Source of the DNA: Ureaplasma zalophigenitalium
GTDB taxonomy: Bacteria; Bacillota_I; Bacilli_A; Mycoplasmatales; Mycoplasmoidaceae
Length of the DNA: 64,000 nt
Direction of reading: 5' to 3'
NCBI RefSeq assembly: GCF_025780055.1
Contig: NZ_JAOXHJ010000001.1
Location: 124,001 to 188,000, forward strand
In this document: positions 41,016-51,697 of the stretch, piece by piece
How positions within the stretch are numbered: the stretch's first letter is position 1
Layout: each line of letters starts with the position of its first letter
Program-made: the position numbers and the translations under genes
Notes under the pieces: model-generated
What the model was told of the DNA's origin: nothing
The model's database searches: none
What the model saw: only the letters and a program-made list of their open reading frames with translations

Positions 41016-42421
41016 ATGAAAAAAAGAAAAATGAATAAGAAAATATTGTTCTCATCTTTAGCATTATTAACGATTACGGGAGCGGTTGCTGCTGTAGCTA
41101 CAAGCTGTCATCAACCATCAAAGAATCCATCGAATAACAAAGATGAATCAACACCAAAGAATCCATCAAATAACAAAGATGAATCAACAAAAACTTTTAC
41201 AATTGACAAAACTAATTTAGATACATATTTTGAATATGAGCTAATTAATAATGTCTACTATGTTAAAAAAATAAAAAAAGATTTACCACAAGACAACGAA
41301 ATTGTTTGAGCATTAGAAGAATCTCCATCTTTTAAAAGATATTTAGATAAAAAAGATGCTAAATTACGACAGTTAGCAAATTTGACTTTATCAAATGTTT
41401 TAAAAGTTGCTGATAATGCTTTTGAAAACAGCACATGATTAAAAAATATTAAGTTAAATAAAGCAACAACGATTGGAAACGCTGCTTTCTGAAAAACTGC
41501 ACAATTAAATTCGGTGACAGCGACGGCTGTAAGCGAAGTTGAAGGTTTTGCATTTAGCGAAACTGGTTTAGTTAATTTAGTTTTACCTAATGCATTAGAA
41601 ATTAAGGGTTATGCTTTTTATAAAGCGAATTCATTAGAAAGTTTAACAGCTTCTAAAGTTAATAAATTAGGGGACCAAGCGTTTGGTCATGCTGCTAAAT
41701 TAACAAATCTAGAAACAAATAATTTAGAATCGATCGGTTTAAATGTTTTTGAAAACACTCCATTATTTGAAACATTAAAAAATAAAGCAACAAACGGCTT
41801 AGTGGTTTATAAAAACGCGTTATTAAGCGCATATGAGGCAAAAGGTGAAGTTTTTTAGATGATGTTGAACTAATGGCTCCCCAAGCATTTGCTAACGCTG
41901 CAGTTACATCTGTTTCAATGAAAAATTTAAAAAATGTACCAAACGAAGCGTTTATAAACAACGCTACACTAACGAGTGTTAATTTTGCTAATGTACAAGC
42001 AGTGGGTTATAATGCATTTAAAAACGCTACATTATTAGGTAGTGTTTCACTACCAAAAGTTGTTAAGATCAACGCTTCAGCTTTTGAAGGAAATACAACT
42101 CTAACTAGTGTTGAATTTCCCGAATTATTAGAATTGGGAGCAAGCGTTTTCAAATCGGCAAGTAAAATTACATCAATAACTTTACCTAAAGTCCAATTAA
42201 TAGGATTTCATGCATTCAGTAATGCAGTGAACTTAAATAAATTAGTCGCACCAAGTATTACTCATATCGGCGAATACGCTTTTGAAAATTGTGCAGCTTT
42301 AACTTTTAAAGGAGCAAGCCTACCTGCTACAATTACAGAAGAAATATTTAATACTATTATCAAGAATAACAAAGCTTTCCCTGAAAAAAAAGAAAAACAA
42401 GAAACAACAAATTCACACTAA
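41016..42421 (+). pseudogene. BspA-like leucine-rich-repeat lipoprotein, frameshifted at a T-tract
   Basis: The first part (41016-41858) starts MKKRKMNKKILFSSLALLTI with lipobox VATSC and has two copies of a 12-residue repeat (KNPSNNKDESTP) followed by LRR_5-type repeats of the pattern AF...L..V.LP.....IG..AF. The frame ends at TAG in the run of six T at 41851-41856. The repeats continue in another frame from about 41859 to 42421. One extra T would join them (EVFLDDVELMAPQAF) into a protein of 468 residues. Either phase-variable, a recent pseudogene or a sequencing error. Similar repeat proteins are surface adhesins in other bacteria. Confidence 0.82.
41121..41189 (+). repeat. Tandem 36-bp repeat (two copies)
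   Basis: Positions 41121-41156 and 41157-41189 are nearly identical (one base change) and encode KNPSNNKDEST twice, just after the lipobox Cys. This is a spacer that could vary in copy number by slippage. Confidence 0.85.
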
Positions 42422-42481
42422 AGTATTTAAGATAGAAATTTATTAGAACTATTGGAATTTCTTAAAAGCTAAAAGAAGTTA

Positions 42482-42511
42482 AAAAAAATAAGCCTAACAG
42501 CTTATTTTTTT
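42482..42511. terminator. Bidirectional terminator between LRR gene and membrane protein gene
   Basis: AAAAAAATAAGC (42482-42493) pairs with GCTTATTTTTTT (42500-42511) around a 6-base loop. The stop codon of the minus-strand gene (42494-42496) is in the loop. Confidence 0.87.
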
Positions 42512-43669
42512 ATTTGGTTTAAAGGTTATTTTTAACTTAATTTTTTGTAAACGACAAACTATAGCAAAGAAAACAAAGAAAATAAAGTTGGCAAACAATA
42601 GAAAGATGAACAAGAAAGCTAAATAAACCAGCTGCCCATTAACATTAGTTCATAAATTAGTAATTAATCCATAAACTGATACGTTTCCAATCAAAGGTAC
42701 CATTAAGGCATATAAGGTGTACAGAATTAAATAACTGATGAACAACCTTCAAGCGTGTAGGTATTTAAATTGGTTGCAAATTTTTTGAGTACGGAAAATA
42801 TATCAACATAAAACATGAAAAGCAAATGGAGTAATTAAATGGTTGTAAAAACCGGTTAAATAATTAACTCATAAATATTTTTTAGCTAGATGAGCAAAAG
42901 GAAAAATTGCTGTTAATCAGATAATGCTAATAATGCTAATATATGTTAAACCTACTAAAAGTAAAAAACCTTGTTTTAAAAAACGCGCATTCGGATTAAT
43001 GAAGATAAAGAAAGCAATGCATATACATAACCAGTTACCTTGAGTTGTAAAATAATGCAAATTATTAAATCATAAATCTTGGGTGTAAATGATTTTCATG
43101 GGTGTGTTTTGATCAATAATATTGATTCCTGGCGATAAATTTACAGGGACATAATCTATTGATGAAAAGACCATAAAACCAATACTAATAATTAAGTAAC
43201 ATAAAGCAATGATGCTCTTTTTATTTTTAATATCAAATTCAATTTTGTTAGAAGGATTTAAAATATGGTAAAAAGTTATAATCCAATAAATTTTTGCTCT
43301 ACCAAAATTTTTTATTCAGTAAACATACGCTCAGGGATTGATAAATAAAATGCCGATTAACAAGCAAAAAAAGGTTTTCTTATTACTATATGTTTGCCCG
43401 CATAAAAAAATTAGGCTAATAACATTTAAACAAGCATACCATAAAAAACAATATAAACCTACAGCTCCAATACTTTGGATAGGTTTATAATGTATAAAGC
43501 TGATGTCATAAACGATATTGTTACGTTCATATCCACTAGATAAATAAATACTTAGAAAAGAAATTCCTAGTATCAAGAATAAATTATTCAATCATGTAAG
43601 ATTAAACATTTTAACATTAATAGCTACATCATTACATGATTTTTGTTGGACATTATGATAAATAAACAT
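42494..43669 (-). CDS. Polytopic membrane protein, unknown function
   Basis: The 391-residue product has about eight to ten hydrophobic segments (for example NLFLILGISFLSIYLSS, GAVGLYCFLWYACLNVISLI, FHVLCWYIF), a loop with HYFTTQGNWLCICIAFFIFI, and a basic tail. Eight or more UGA codons are read as Trp. It may belong to the Pr6Pr/FAR-17a-like or the mycoplasmal DUF1600 group because of the TTQGN loop, but I cannot decide. AAAGGAATA precedes ATG 43669. It is divergent from plsY, with only 48 bases between the two starts. Confidence 0.72.
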
Positions 43670-43717
43670 ACCTATTCCTTTATAATTATATTTAGTATTA
43701 AATTATAAGGAATAATC

Positions 43718-44467
43718 ATGATTTCTCACATTGTTTTTGCATATGTTTTTTTAATATTAATTGCACCACTTTTAGCTTATCTTGTAGGTTCTTTTAATTT
43801 TAGTCTAGTTTTTAGTTTATGGTGAAAGCGTAAAGATGTTCGTAAATTTAATTCACAAAACGCAGGAGCTACAAACATGTCACGTGTGTTTGGCAAAAAA
43901 ATGGGCATTCTAGTTTTCTTACTAGATGCCATTAAACCAATGATAGTAATTAGTATGGCATATTGTGCACTACGTTTTGGGTTACATGATGCTGAAGTTA
44001 ATCCATGAAATGATTTTCATTTAAATATTTTATTACATTTTTCAGGGTTAGTTTGCATTGTAGGACACGTTTATCCTATTTACTTTAACTTTAAAGGCGG
44101 AAAAGGTGTTAGCTCCTTTTTTGGATGACTATTAATTATGAATCCAATTGTAGCAGTGTTATACTTTGTGATTTTCTACATTACAGCTCGTGTGAAGAAA
44201 TATGTATCCTTAGCAGCAATGGTCAGTGCTGGAATTACTAGTCTACTTGTTATTGTTCCAGGAATTAATTACACACCTTTATATAATGAACACTTCGCTT
44301 CATACTTTACAGATTTGCACCTTACAATGATTAATGTAAGCTATTTATTATTATTTAGTGTTCCAGCAGCCTGTTTATTAATTATTTGCCACAGAAGCAA
44401 CATTATACGTCTACGATTAGGGATTGAAAAAACGAACCGTTTTATGATTTTTAAAAAATTCATTTAA
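43718..44467 (+). CDS. plsY: Glycerol-3-phosphate acyltransferase PlsY
   Basis: PlsY moves an acyl group from acyl-phosphate to glycerol-3-phosphate, the first step of phospholipid synthesis, in the membrane. The 249-residue product has five to six hydrophobic segments and the motifs YLVGSFNFSLVF, RKFNSQNAGATNMSRVFGKK and GHVYPIYFNFKGGKGVSS. UGA Trp codons near 43823, 44006 and 44126. AAGGAATAA precedes ATG 43718. The C-terminal half has an extra hydrophobic part relative to short PlsY proteins. Confidence 0.94.
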
Positions 44468-44482
44468 ACGTTCGTTTTTTTT
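44426..44482 (+). terminator. Weak terminator at the end of plsY
   Basis: AAAAACGAAC near 44428-44437 can pair with GTTCGTTTTTTT (44470-44481) over a loop of about 32 bases, ending in T. The left arm is inside plsY. The long loop makes this uncertain. Confidence 0.4.
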
Positions 44483-44483
44483 A

Positions 44484-46352
44484 TTATATTTTTCATCGAT
44501 TTCTTATTTCTAAGAATCGTTGCTCATTTGTCTCTGTTGGTTTATAGTTTTGACTGTAACCCTTTGGTTTTTCTAATAACACAAAATCAGGATTTTGTTT
44601 TTTCAGCAAAGTGTTAACATATCAGAAAGCATAATCATAAATTAAGGCTTCTTCTTTGTTTGCATCTAGCATTTTGTGTTCAAACGTTGTTAATCGTAAA
44701 GGCATATCTCAACCTTTTAACTTGTACATTGGTACTAAAAAGTCATATATTAATTGATAAAAGAACGCAAAGTTATGTTCATAATCATTGACTTTAAAAC
44801 TTGGAAACATATGCGCTAATGTTTGACTACGTAATTGATCGCCTTTTTCACCAAACGCCTCATATTCACTAAAAGGGTACTTAGCCCAATTAGCAACATC
44901 GATCGCTCTTTCAAACAGTTTGTCTAATAAGTATTTTTCACGCATTTCAGGTGTATATTCACGAAAATCAATATAATCACTATCAGTATATTGGTTTATA
45001 TACTTGTATCGTAGATTTCCATCATTACGCACTTTAAAATCCATTCACTCAATCAAAGCTTGCATTCCTAAAAAATTAAGATCTTCCAAACTATCTAAAA
45101 ATAAATTTAATCACATATCACCAAATAGCACTGGATTCATCAAATCTCATTGAGGTACCTTAAATCCATATTTTTCATCACCAACTAAAACGGTTGCTAA
45201 TTGTAAATCAATCGGTTCGCCATTATCTTTTGTCGCATTTACTTCCACATTATCACGTACATCATATAAATTTATATGATTGAATTTATTGGTTGTTCCA
45301 AAAGAGAAAGGTAAAAAATAAAAGTTAAAGAAGTAGTTTTTAAGTACTAAATACTTAACGTCTCACGCATCCCCGTAATTTTGTTGAAATTCATGATAAA
45401 CTTCAGCCTTGTTTCATCCTAATTGGTTGGTATAATTCTCCCAGTATTCTAATGTCTCTTTCTTAGGTTTAATGTTTTCGTTTCAATCATCATCATATGG
45501 AAACCCCATTTGAAACAATATTTGTAAATCATTTCGCATCGCTTTTGAATATGATCAATTACCATCTGCAACTAAACTAAAATAGTTTTCATCTTTTATG
45601 TTTTTTGGTTTTTCTTCAAACAATTTTGTTCGTTGTTTTAAACGCGCAAACTCTTCAATGCTATTAGGTAATATATAAGATCGAGGGATAATACCATAAT
45701 ATGTACATCATTGATCTAATATGTTCTTTAATTCTTCATGGTTAAGATTTAATTGATTATTAAACATACCTTTAATAATTGAATTCATTTGTACTGGTGA
45801 ATTCATATCAGTAGTAAATTCATTTTTAACTTCATCTGTTTCATCAGATGATCAACGTCCATATTTTAGTAAGTTATTAAAACCTTTTAAAAAGGCTTGT
45901 TCTTTATCACCAACTATTCCTTTACCTAAATTATCAGTGATTCTTTGGGTAGCATCTGATATATCCTTAACGGGTGTGTATTTAAACTTCTTTGGTTTAA
46001 ATTGTTTTCAGTTTTCCCCCACTAAATCTTCGGGCTTTAACTTACTTAAAAACGTTTCTTCGTTTCATGTTAATTGTTTTAAAAAGTATTTATTGTTACT
46101 TTTTAAAAAAGCTTCATTCGTCGAATTATATTCAAGATAATTAGCTTTCGCTCAATTTTGCATAGGTTTTAGGTGGTTATCATCAGCCGTGTTCTCTGTA
46201 TTAACACCAGGATTAAACGGATTAACTCCACCATTATTTTCTTTAGCTATTTTATTAATGAATCCACAAGATGTAATTGCTAACGGAATTAACGCCGTCG
46301 TGCAAATAAGACCTGTAATTGCGATTTTTTTAAATAATTGTTGTTTTTTCAT
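44484..46352 (-). CDS. Large aromatic-rich surface lipoprotein, unknown
   Basis: The 622-residue product starts MKKQQLFKKIAITGLICTTA with lipobox LAITSC, so it is an anchored surface protein. After a Asn/Gly-rich spacer (KENNGGVNPFNPGVNT) the body is rich in Trp, Tyr, Phe, Asp and Glu, with about 15 Trp, most encoded by UGA; this fits a large folded extracellular domain. I recognise no family. I chose ATG 46352, with GAGGAATG 7 bases upstream, because it gives the right signal peptide; an in-frame ATG at 46415 would add a second hydrophobic stretch. Confidence 0.75.
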
Positions 46353-46436
46353 AATACATTCCTCATCAAACAAAAATGATCCTGATATTAAAATAACACA
46401 TAATACAAACTCCAACTAAAAAATGTTCTAGAATTC

Positions 46437-46466
46437 AAAAAAAGATTGTCGCTGGAGCAACAATCT
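46437..46466 (-). terminator. Terminator of the cdd-pgm unit
   Basis: On the minus strand AGATTGT pairs with ACAATCT around TGCTCCAGCG, followed by seven T. It lies just after the pgm stop. Confidence 0.85.
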
Positions 46467-46470
46467 AAAT

Positions 46471-48132
46471 TTATGGTAATTGTAAATGATTTTTTAAAAT
46501 TTCAACAATGGCTTGAGCTTTATTTTGGAAATACGTATATCAGAATGTTTCACTGTTATACTCTTGTTCAATTAAATTGACATAAATTTTGAACTTTGGT
46601 TCTGTGCCAGATAAGCGGAATTTAATTGTACTGTCATTTGATAAAAATCAAGTGACATATTTGTATTGCTCATTATATTCGACGCGTTCAATTGTTAAAT
46701 CAAGTAAGTGGGTTAATGTGTTATTTTGCAATTTCACTAATAACTCCTGAGCTTGGTGTTTTCAATTTTTATCTTTGAAAACAAATGGATATGTATGAGC
46801 GTATCAATAACCATATCGCGGAAAAATTAATTTGTTAAAAACATCTAAAAGAGTTAATCCTTGATTTTGGTAGAAGGCAATTAGTTCTAAAATAAAAGCA
46901 GCTGATTGATAACCATCTTTATCATTGTTCATATCAATGAGATTTGTACCGATAGCTTCTTCAAAAGCTACCACTAAATCTGCTTTATTACGTAATTCCG
47001 CAATTAAATTTCCGTGGTGTTTGAAACCTACACCCACATAATAAACTTTGGTATTAAAGTCATCAGCAATACGTTGGACATATGTATTTGAAACAATAGT
47101 TGAAACGATGTACTTGTTTTTATGATAAATCTTGTTATTTAATAAATAATAGGCAAATAAAACTCCGGTTTGATCGCCACTTAGATAATATCATTGGTTA
47201 TCGTGTAAAATAGCAACACCCATTCGGTCTGCATCGGGATCGATACCAATCATTACATTGGCATTATGAGCTTCGGCATACTCTAATGCCTTAGTAAATG
47301 AGGCTTGATCTTCGGGGTTAGAACTAATGTCGTTAATGAAGTCGGGATTTTCGAAATTTTGCTCATTAACATTAATGATTTCATATCCTAATGACTCTAA
47401 AAACGGAAACATGTTGTATGAACCAGCACCGTGGTGTGTAGTTAAAACCGTATTAAATTGCTTCTCGCTGTTTTTATTAGTATGGATTAAGTTTTCTTTA
47501 ATGGTATCAAAATAACCAGTAATTTCGTGTTCATCAATAAATAAAATCAACTCTTCATCGACTTCAAAATCAAAAGTAATAGCTTCTTGATATGAAGGGA
47601 TAAAGGTTTCAATAAGATCAGTAATTGCACTAATTGGTTGTGCACCAACATTATTGTAAACTTTAAATCCGTTATCTGTTTTAGGGTTGTGCGAAGCAGT
47701 AAACATGATCCCGCCATCCAACTCTAATTCATTGATTAAATAAGAAACAATTGGTGTAGCTAGCATTTCATAGTCTTGAGGAACAAAAACTTCGAAACCA
47801 AAACTTGAAAAGATTTGTGAAGCTAAAATCATAGCTTCACGAGATAAATAACGATTATCCCGACCTAAAACAACGCGGTGAAATTCGTTGTTTTTGGGTG
47901 GAATTGTTTGCAGATATTTAATGTAACCTAGGATTAATTGAGTGTAAGTAAAAACGTTTAGTTGACGCGTTCCAACTCCTAGGGGCAATCGAATGCCTGC
48001 AGTTCCGAATTTAAATTTATAATTCGGATCAAATAATTCGTTTTTGTCTTGTTCACTTAAGTTTTCGATATAACTTCTCTCTTCTTGACTTATTAAATCA
48101 GAAGCTAGAGTCTTAGTGACTAATTGATTCAT
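46471..48132 (-). CDS. Phosphohexomutase (phosphoglucomutase/phosphomannomutase)
   Basis: The 553-residue product of the alpha-D-phosphohexomutase family has the active-site serine in MFTASHNPKTDNGFKVY, the metal loop GIDPDADRMGVA, the sugar loop VAFEEAIG and the phosphate loop RLSGTEPKFKIY. It interconverts hexose-1- and -6-phosphates, or pentose phosphates as a phosphopentomutase-like enzyme; the family motifs do not decide the sugar. It lies 13 bases after cdd, and in many mollicutes a gene of this type is grouped with nucleoside salvage genes, which fits a deoxyribose/ribose phosphate role. Confidence 0.93.
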
Positions 48133-48145
48133 TTTTATAACTCTC

Positions 48146-48556
48146 CTATTTTAAAGATATATTAGCGCTTCAACTAAACGGTAATAGATCTTTTAAAGTG
48201 TATACTTGATATGTCCCGTCTTGATTGAAAACAACAACATCTTGCTCGGGAGGCATGAATTCTGATATAACTTGACGACAAGCTCCGCATGGCGTACCTG
48301 TGTTATTATTATCATTTGTAATCAAATAGATTGCTTCGATCTTTTTCTCGCCATGTGCAATAGCTTGAAAAATAGCATTCCGTTCAGCACAAATGGTTAA
48401 ACCATAAGACCCGTTTTCAACATTCACACCTCTATAATAATTATTTTCGCATTTGACAATAGAAGCTACTGGGTAGTGTGAATAAGGCGCATAAGCATGA
48501 GTTTGTAATGTTTTAAGTTGTTCGTAGATTGATTGATAGTTTATTTTTGTATTCAT
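48146..48556 (-). CDS. cdd: Cytidine deaminase
   Basis: Cdd converts cytidine and deoxycytidine to uridine forms in salvage. The 136-residue product has the zinc site: Cys-Ala-Glu in TICAERNAIFQA and PCGACRQVISEF. A UGA Trp at 48170-48172 extends the C-terminus by nine residues past the apparent stop. The gene stop overlaps the pgm ribosome-binding site (TAGGAG). Confidence 0.95.
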
Positions 48557-48600
48557 ATGGATAATTTTACCATTTTATAAATCATATAAAAGCAAGAAAA

Positions 48601-48622
48601 GAAAAAAACGCAAGATGCGTTT
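48601..48622 (-). terminator. Terminator of the dnaJ-grpE unit
   Basis: On the minus strand AACGCA (48621-48616) pairs with TGCGTT (48612-48607) around TCT, followed by T. It lies just after the grpE stop. Confidence 0.88.
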
Positions 48623-48624
48623 AT

Positions 48625-49230
48625 CTATGCTGCCACACGTACAACAGCGAATTTAATTGTTTTATTGTCGTATGTATAACCAGGACTAATAACTTCAAGA
48701 ATTGTTAAAGCCGGGTGTTCGTCCGTCTTAATAGTTTCAAATACTTCCATTGTTTCGTCATTTAAAATTTCACCAACCACTGGATTAACAACGTGGATAT
48801 TTAAATCACTTAACCCAGCTTGCATTTGGTTAGCAATCATTTGAAAACCAACTAAGAAGCCTTGCAATTTAGGATCGTCGTATTGGTTGTTTACAATTTT
48901 ACTAAAATGATTAATTTGGGTTAATAAAGTGTCCATATCATATTTGAAAACCTTAAAAACACCCATTTTAACTTCATCAGCAAAACGAGCTTGCAGCGCT
49001 TGTTCTTTGGATTTTAAAATCTCTTTAATTTCATCTGTTTTCACAGTTAATTTACTAACGTAATCTTGATTTAATTGTTCAATTTGCTTTTGAAATGTTT
49101 GGTTAGTAGTCATTAGTGCTTGGTTTTGCTCTTTTAAATCGTTAATTTCCTTTAACAGAGCCTGCACATCATGTTGGTCATGTTGTTCTTTTTGATCTTG
49201 TAGATCGTGTTTTTGATTTTTATTAGCCAT
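48625..49230 (-). CDS. grpE: Nucleotide exchange factor GrpE
   Basis: GrpE releases ADP from DnaK. The 201-residue product has a long N-terminal coiled coil (ALLKEINDLKEQNQALMTTN...) and the C-terminal beta domain with VNPVVGEILNDETMEVFETI and GYTYDNKTIKFAVVRVAA. I chose ATG 49230, which overlaps the dnaJ stop as TAATG and gives a direct coupling; an upstream ATG at 49254 would overlap dnaJ by 25 bases. AAGGAAG is 9 bases upstream. Confidence 0.94.
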   Translation of the reverse strand: MANKNQKHDLQDQKEQHDQHDVQALLKEINDLKEQNQALMTTNQTFQKQIEQLNQDYVSKLTVKTDEIKEILKSKEQALQARFADEVKMGVFKVFKYDMDTLLTQINHFSKIVNNQYDDPKLQGFLVGFQMIANQMQAGLSDLNIHVVNPVVGEILNDETMEVFETIKTDEHPALTILEVISPGYTYDNKTIKFAVVRVAA

Positions 49231-50348
49231 TATTTTTGCACTTCCTTTAATCATTTATTATTATAGTCTTCTACTTCGGGATTTTTTTGTTTATTCATGT
49301 TCTGAATGAATGCTAATTGTTCAGGTGTCATTTTTTTTGTTTTGGCATATTTAATCGTAATGTACACATCACCTTGTTTTTTATTAAATAGGCCATTTTT
49401 TCGGTTTTTTAAACCAATATTCTTAATTTGGAATTGTTTGCCATCACGCGTATTAGCGGGAATATTGAAACTGTGTTTATTATAAGCAGTTATAAAATCA
49501 ACTTCACCACCTACTAAGCAAACAAAAGGGTCGACTAAAACAGTAATATACAAGTCTAATTTATTAGTTTTAAAGTATTGATGAGGAATGACATTAATGT
49601 GTAGATATAAATCGTGTTCAACACCATTAACACTATTCCCCTTGCCACTAATTTTTTGTTTTTCTTGATCAAGGGTATTAGGTTCAATAACTAAACTGAT
49701 TTTCGTAGGGGTCTTAACCGTTTTATTACCTCGACACTTCTTGCAAGGGTTTTTATTTGTTTTTCCACGACCACGGCACATTTCACAAGTGGCTTGTTGT
49801 TGAAAAACACCAAAAGCTGTTTGTGTTTGGAATACAACTTGACCAGACCCATGACAAGTAGTACATGTAGTAATATCTGCTGTGCTTGGTGCACCAACCC
49901 CACGACACTCGTCACATGTAATTTGGCGATCGTATTGAATTTCTTTTGTCGTGCCCTTAATAGCTTCGAAAAAAGTTAAACGTAAAGCTAAGTGGATGTC
50001 GCCTTGTACTTCCTCTTCTTCAAAGGAATTAAATCCCCTGCCTGAACCTGTATTAAAAAAACTTGAAAAAATATCTTCAAAACCACCGAAACCACCAAAG
50101 CCACCAGCATGCTGATTAAACCCTTGGTTGGCAGCGTTATGGCCAAAACGATCATAATTAGCCCGCTTAGTTTCATCACTTAAAACTTCGTAGGCTTCAT
50201 TAATTTCCTTAAAGCGATTTTCCGCATCATGTGAATCGTTTTTATCTGGGTGATATTCTTTAGCTAGCTTTCGAAAAGCTTTTTTAATTTCATCCTGTGT
50301 TGCTGTTTTGCTAACACCTAAAACTTCATAATAATCGCGTTTACTCAT
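49230..50348 (-). CDS. dnaJ: Chaperone DnaJ
   Basis: The 372-residue product has the J domain ([20 protein letters not shown] with HPD in YHPDKN), a Gly/Phe region ([17 protein letters not shown]), four zinc repeats ([32 protein letters not shown]; the last lacks its final Gly), and the C-terminal substrate domains. Read through UGA at 49251-49253 (Trp) it ends at 49230. I chose ATG 50348 with AGGAG upstream. DnaK and HrcA are not in the window, so this is a dnaJ-grpE pair apart from dnaK. Confidence 0.95.
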
Positions 50349-50386
50349 ATTTTCTCCTAAATGCAAAGATGACATACTATTATTAA

Positions 50387-50392
50387 ATTATA
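50387..50392 (-). promoter_or_regulatory. -10 box of dnaJ-grpE
   Basis: TATAAT on the minus strand, 39 bases before the dnaJ start. The -35 position overlaps the CIRCE-like inverted repeat. Confidence 0.6.
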
Positions 50393-50409
50393 CACTAAAC
50401 AGTTATTTT

Positions 50410-50436
50410 TTAGCAATGTTTATATTTGATTGCTAA
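50410..50436 (-). promoter_or_regulatory. CIRCE-like operator upstream of dnaJ-grpE
   Basis: TTAGCAATG-N9-GATTGCTAA (+ strand). The HrcA-binding CIRCE element has the form TTAGCACTC-N9-GAGTGCTAA; here the spacing is exactly 9 and the outer TTAGCA/TGCTAA are identical, with changes at two positions of the left arm and one of the right. It lies over the -35 region of the dnaJ promoter, the right place for heat-shock repression by HrcA. Confidence 0.72.
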
Positions 50437-50462
50437 GAAAGAGAGCCTCGTTTGTAGATAAT

Positions 50463-50502
50463 AAAAAACCTTTGTTGACCTTTAAATTTTAAAAGGTAAA
50501 GG
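50463..50502 (-). terminator. Terminator at the end of nfu
   Basis: On the minus strand an outer CCTTT/AAAGG stem (50502-50498 and 50473-50469) and an inner ACCTTT/AAAGGT stem (50497-50492 and 50483-50478) are followed by T. The nfu stop codon lies in the inner part. Confidence 0.65.
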
Positions 50503-50781
50503 GTGCAAAGGGTTAGAATTTTCTGGTTGCAATAAAACTACATCTTTAATATTTGGAACTTCTTGCATTAGTATTTTTTTTAAATTTTCTTCATATGTTA
50601 TATTGGTTAGAAAACAACCAACACAAGCTCCTGATAATTGAATATAAACAATTTGATTTTCATAACGATCAAAAATAAAATCACCACCATCAGCTTGAAC
50701 ATAAACTCGCAAATCATTCAAAATAGTTTGGATTTTTTTTAAATCTTGTTCATGTACGGGAGGAGTGTAACTATTTGCCAT
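50482..50781 (-). CDS. NifU-like iron-sulfur scaffold domain protein (Nfu)
   Basis: The 99-residue product is a stand-alone NifU C-terminal domain: an N-terminal helix, VYVQADGGDFIFDRY and the metal-binding CVGC motif in LSGACVGCFLTNIT. Nfu proteins carry or deliver iron-sulfur clusters. Start at 50781 overlaps the previous gene by 11 bases. The stop codon is inside the terminator hairpin. Confidence 0.9.
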   Translation of the reverse strand: MANSYTPPVHEQDLKKIQTILNDLRVYVQADGGDFIFDRYENQIVYIQLSGACVGCFLTNITYEENLKKILMQEVPNIKDVVLLQPENSNPLHPLPFKI

Positions 50782-51070
50782 AAATACCTTTCTTTCGATG
50801 ATTGTGAGCTGTGTAAGTAATAATTAAATAACCCTGAGAATTTTCGGTCACTAAATATTGATATGCAGGATTTAAAGGGTCGATAAAAAATAAATGATTT
50901 GTATTTTGCATCGAACGTGACGGACGAATGTTAGTTAACGAGGCGTTAATTTCCGCAGAAATGATCAAACTAGAAGTGTTTGGATTATGTTTAAATTTGG
51001 GGTGGCGCTCACGAATTCTTTTTAATGCATGATCTGTCACGACAAATTTCTTAGTAACATTGCGTTTCAT
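50771..51070 (-). CDS. Small unknown protein between udk and nfu
   Basis: The 99-residue basic product begins MKRNVTKKFVVTDHALKRIR. The TDHALKRIRERHP stretch resembles the start of small DUF4258/BrnT-like or phage-type proteins, followed by a beta-rich C-terminal half (YLVTENSQGYLIITYTAHNH). I do not recognise the family with confidence. It lies 3 bases after udk and overlaps nfu by 11 bases, so it is in an operon with both. Confidence 0.7.
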   Translation of the reverse strand: MKRNVTKKFVVTDHALKRIRERHPKFKHNPNTSSLIISAEINASLTNIRPSRSMQNTNHLFFIDPLNPAYQYLVTENSQGYLIITYTAHNHRKKGIYGK

Positions 51071-51073
51071 ATT

Positions 51074-51697
51074 TTATATCACACGGTGATGAAAAACATC
51101 AATTAATAAATCTAAGGCTGTTTGGTTTTTTTCACTTCATGGAACAATAATGTCGGCATTTATTTGTGAAGGTTTGACATACTGATCATACATCAAAGAA
51201 ACAGTAGTGCGTCATTGTTCGGCAATAGAATCAATGTTCCGGCCTCGTTCTTTCAGGTCGCGTAAAATTCGACGCATTAAACATTCATCTTTGGGAGTTT
51301 GGACGAACACTTTTAAATCTATGTGTTTATTAAGAATATCATCATAAATAGCGTATATTCCTTCTAAGATTAAAACATCAACGCCTGCTAGATGATTAGT
51401 TTCTTTTTGACGTTGATGTTTCACGTAATCATAAATAGGAATATCGACAGATTCGTTGTTTTTGATAGCGAAAATTTGTTGACGCATTAATTCTCAGTCA
51501 AAACTTTCGGGGTGATCAAAATTAACGATGCCATTTAATTTTTTCTGAATAATGTTGACTGGATGATAGTAAGAATCCTGACAAATAATAGCGCATTTTT
51601 TACCTTCGGGCATTGCATTCATAATTGTATGAGCAATTGTTGTTTTCCCAGATCCGCTAGCTCCAGCTATAGCAATAATTAAAACAGGTTTTCTCAT
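51074..51697 (-). CDS. udk: Uridine kinase
   Basis: Udk phosphorylates uridine and cytidine with GTP/ATP in salvage. The 207-residue product has the P-loop AGASGSGKTTIAH, DSYYHPVN, NFDHPESFDWELM (Trp from UGA 51491-51493), VLILEGIYAIYD and RRILRDLKERGR. A second UGA Trp lies at 51211. Start ATG 51697 with AAGGA upstream. It is divergent from rpmF. Confidence 0.94.
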
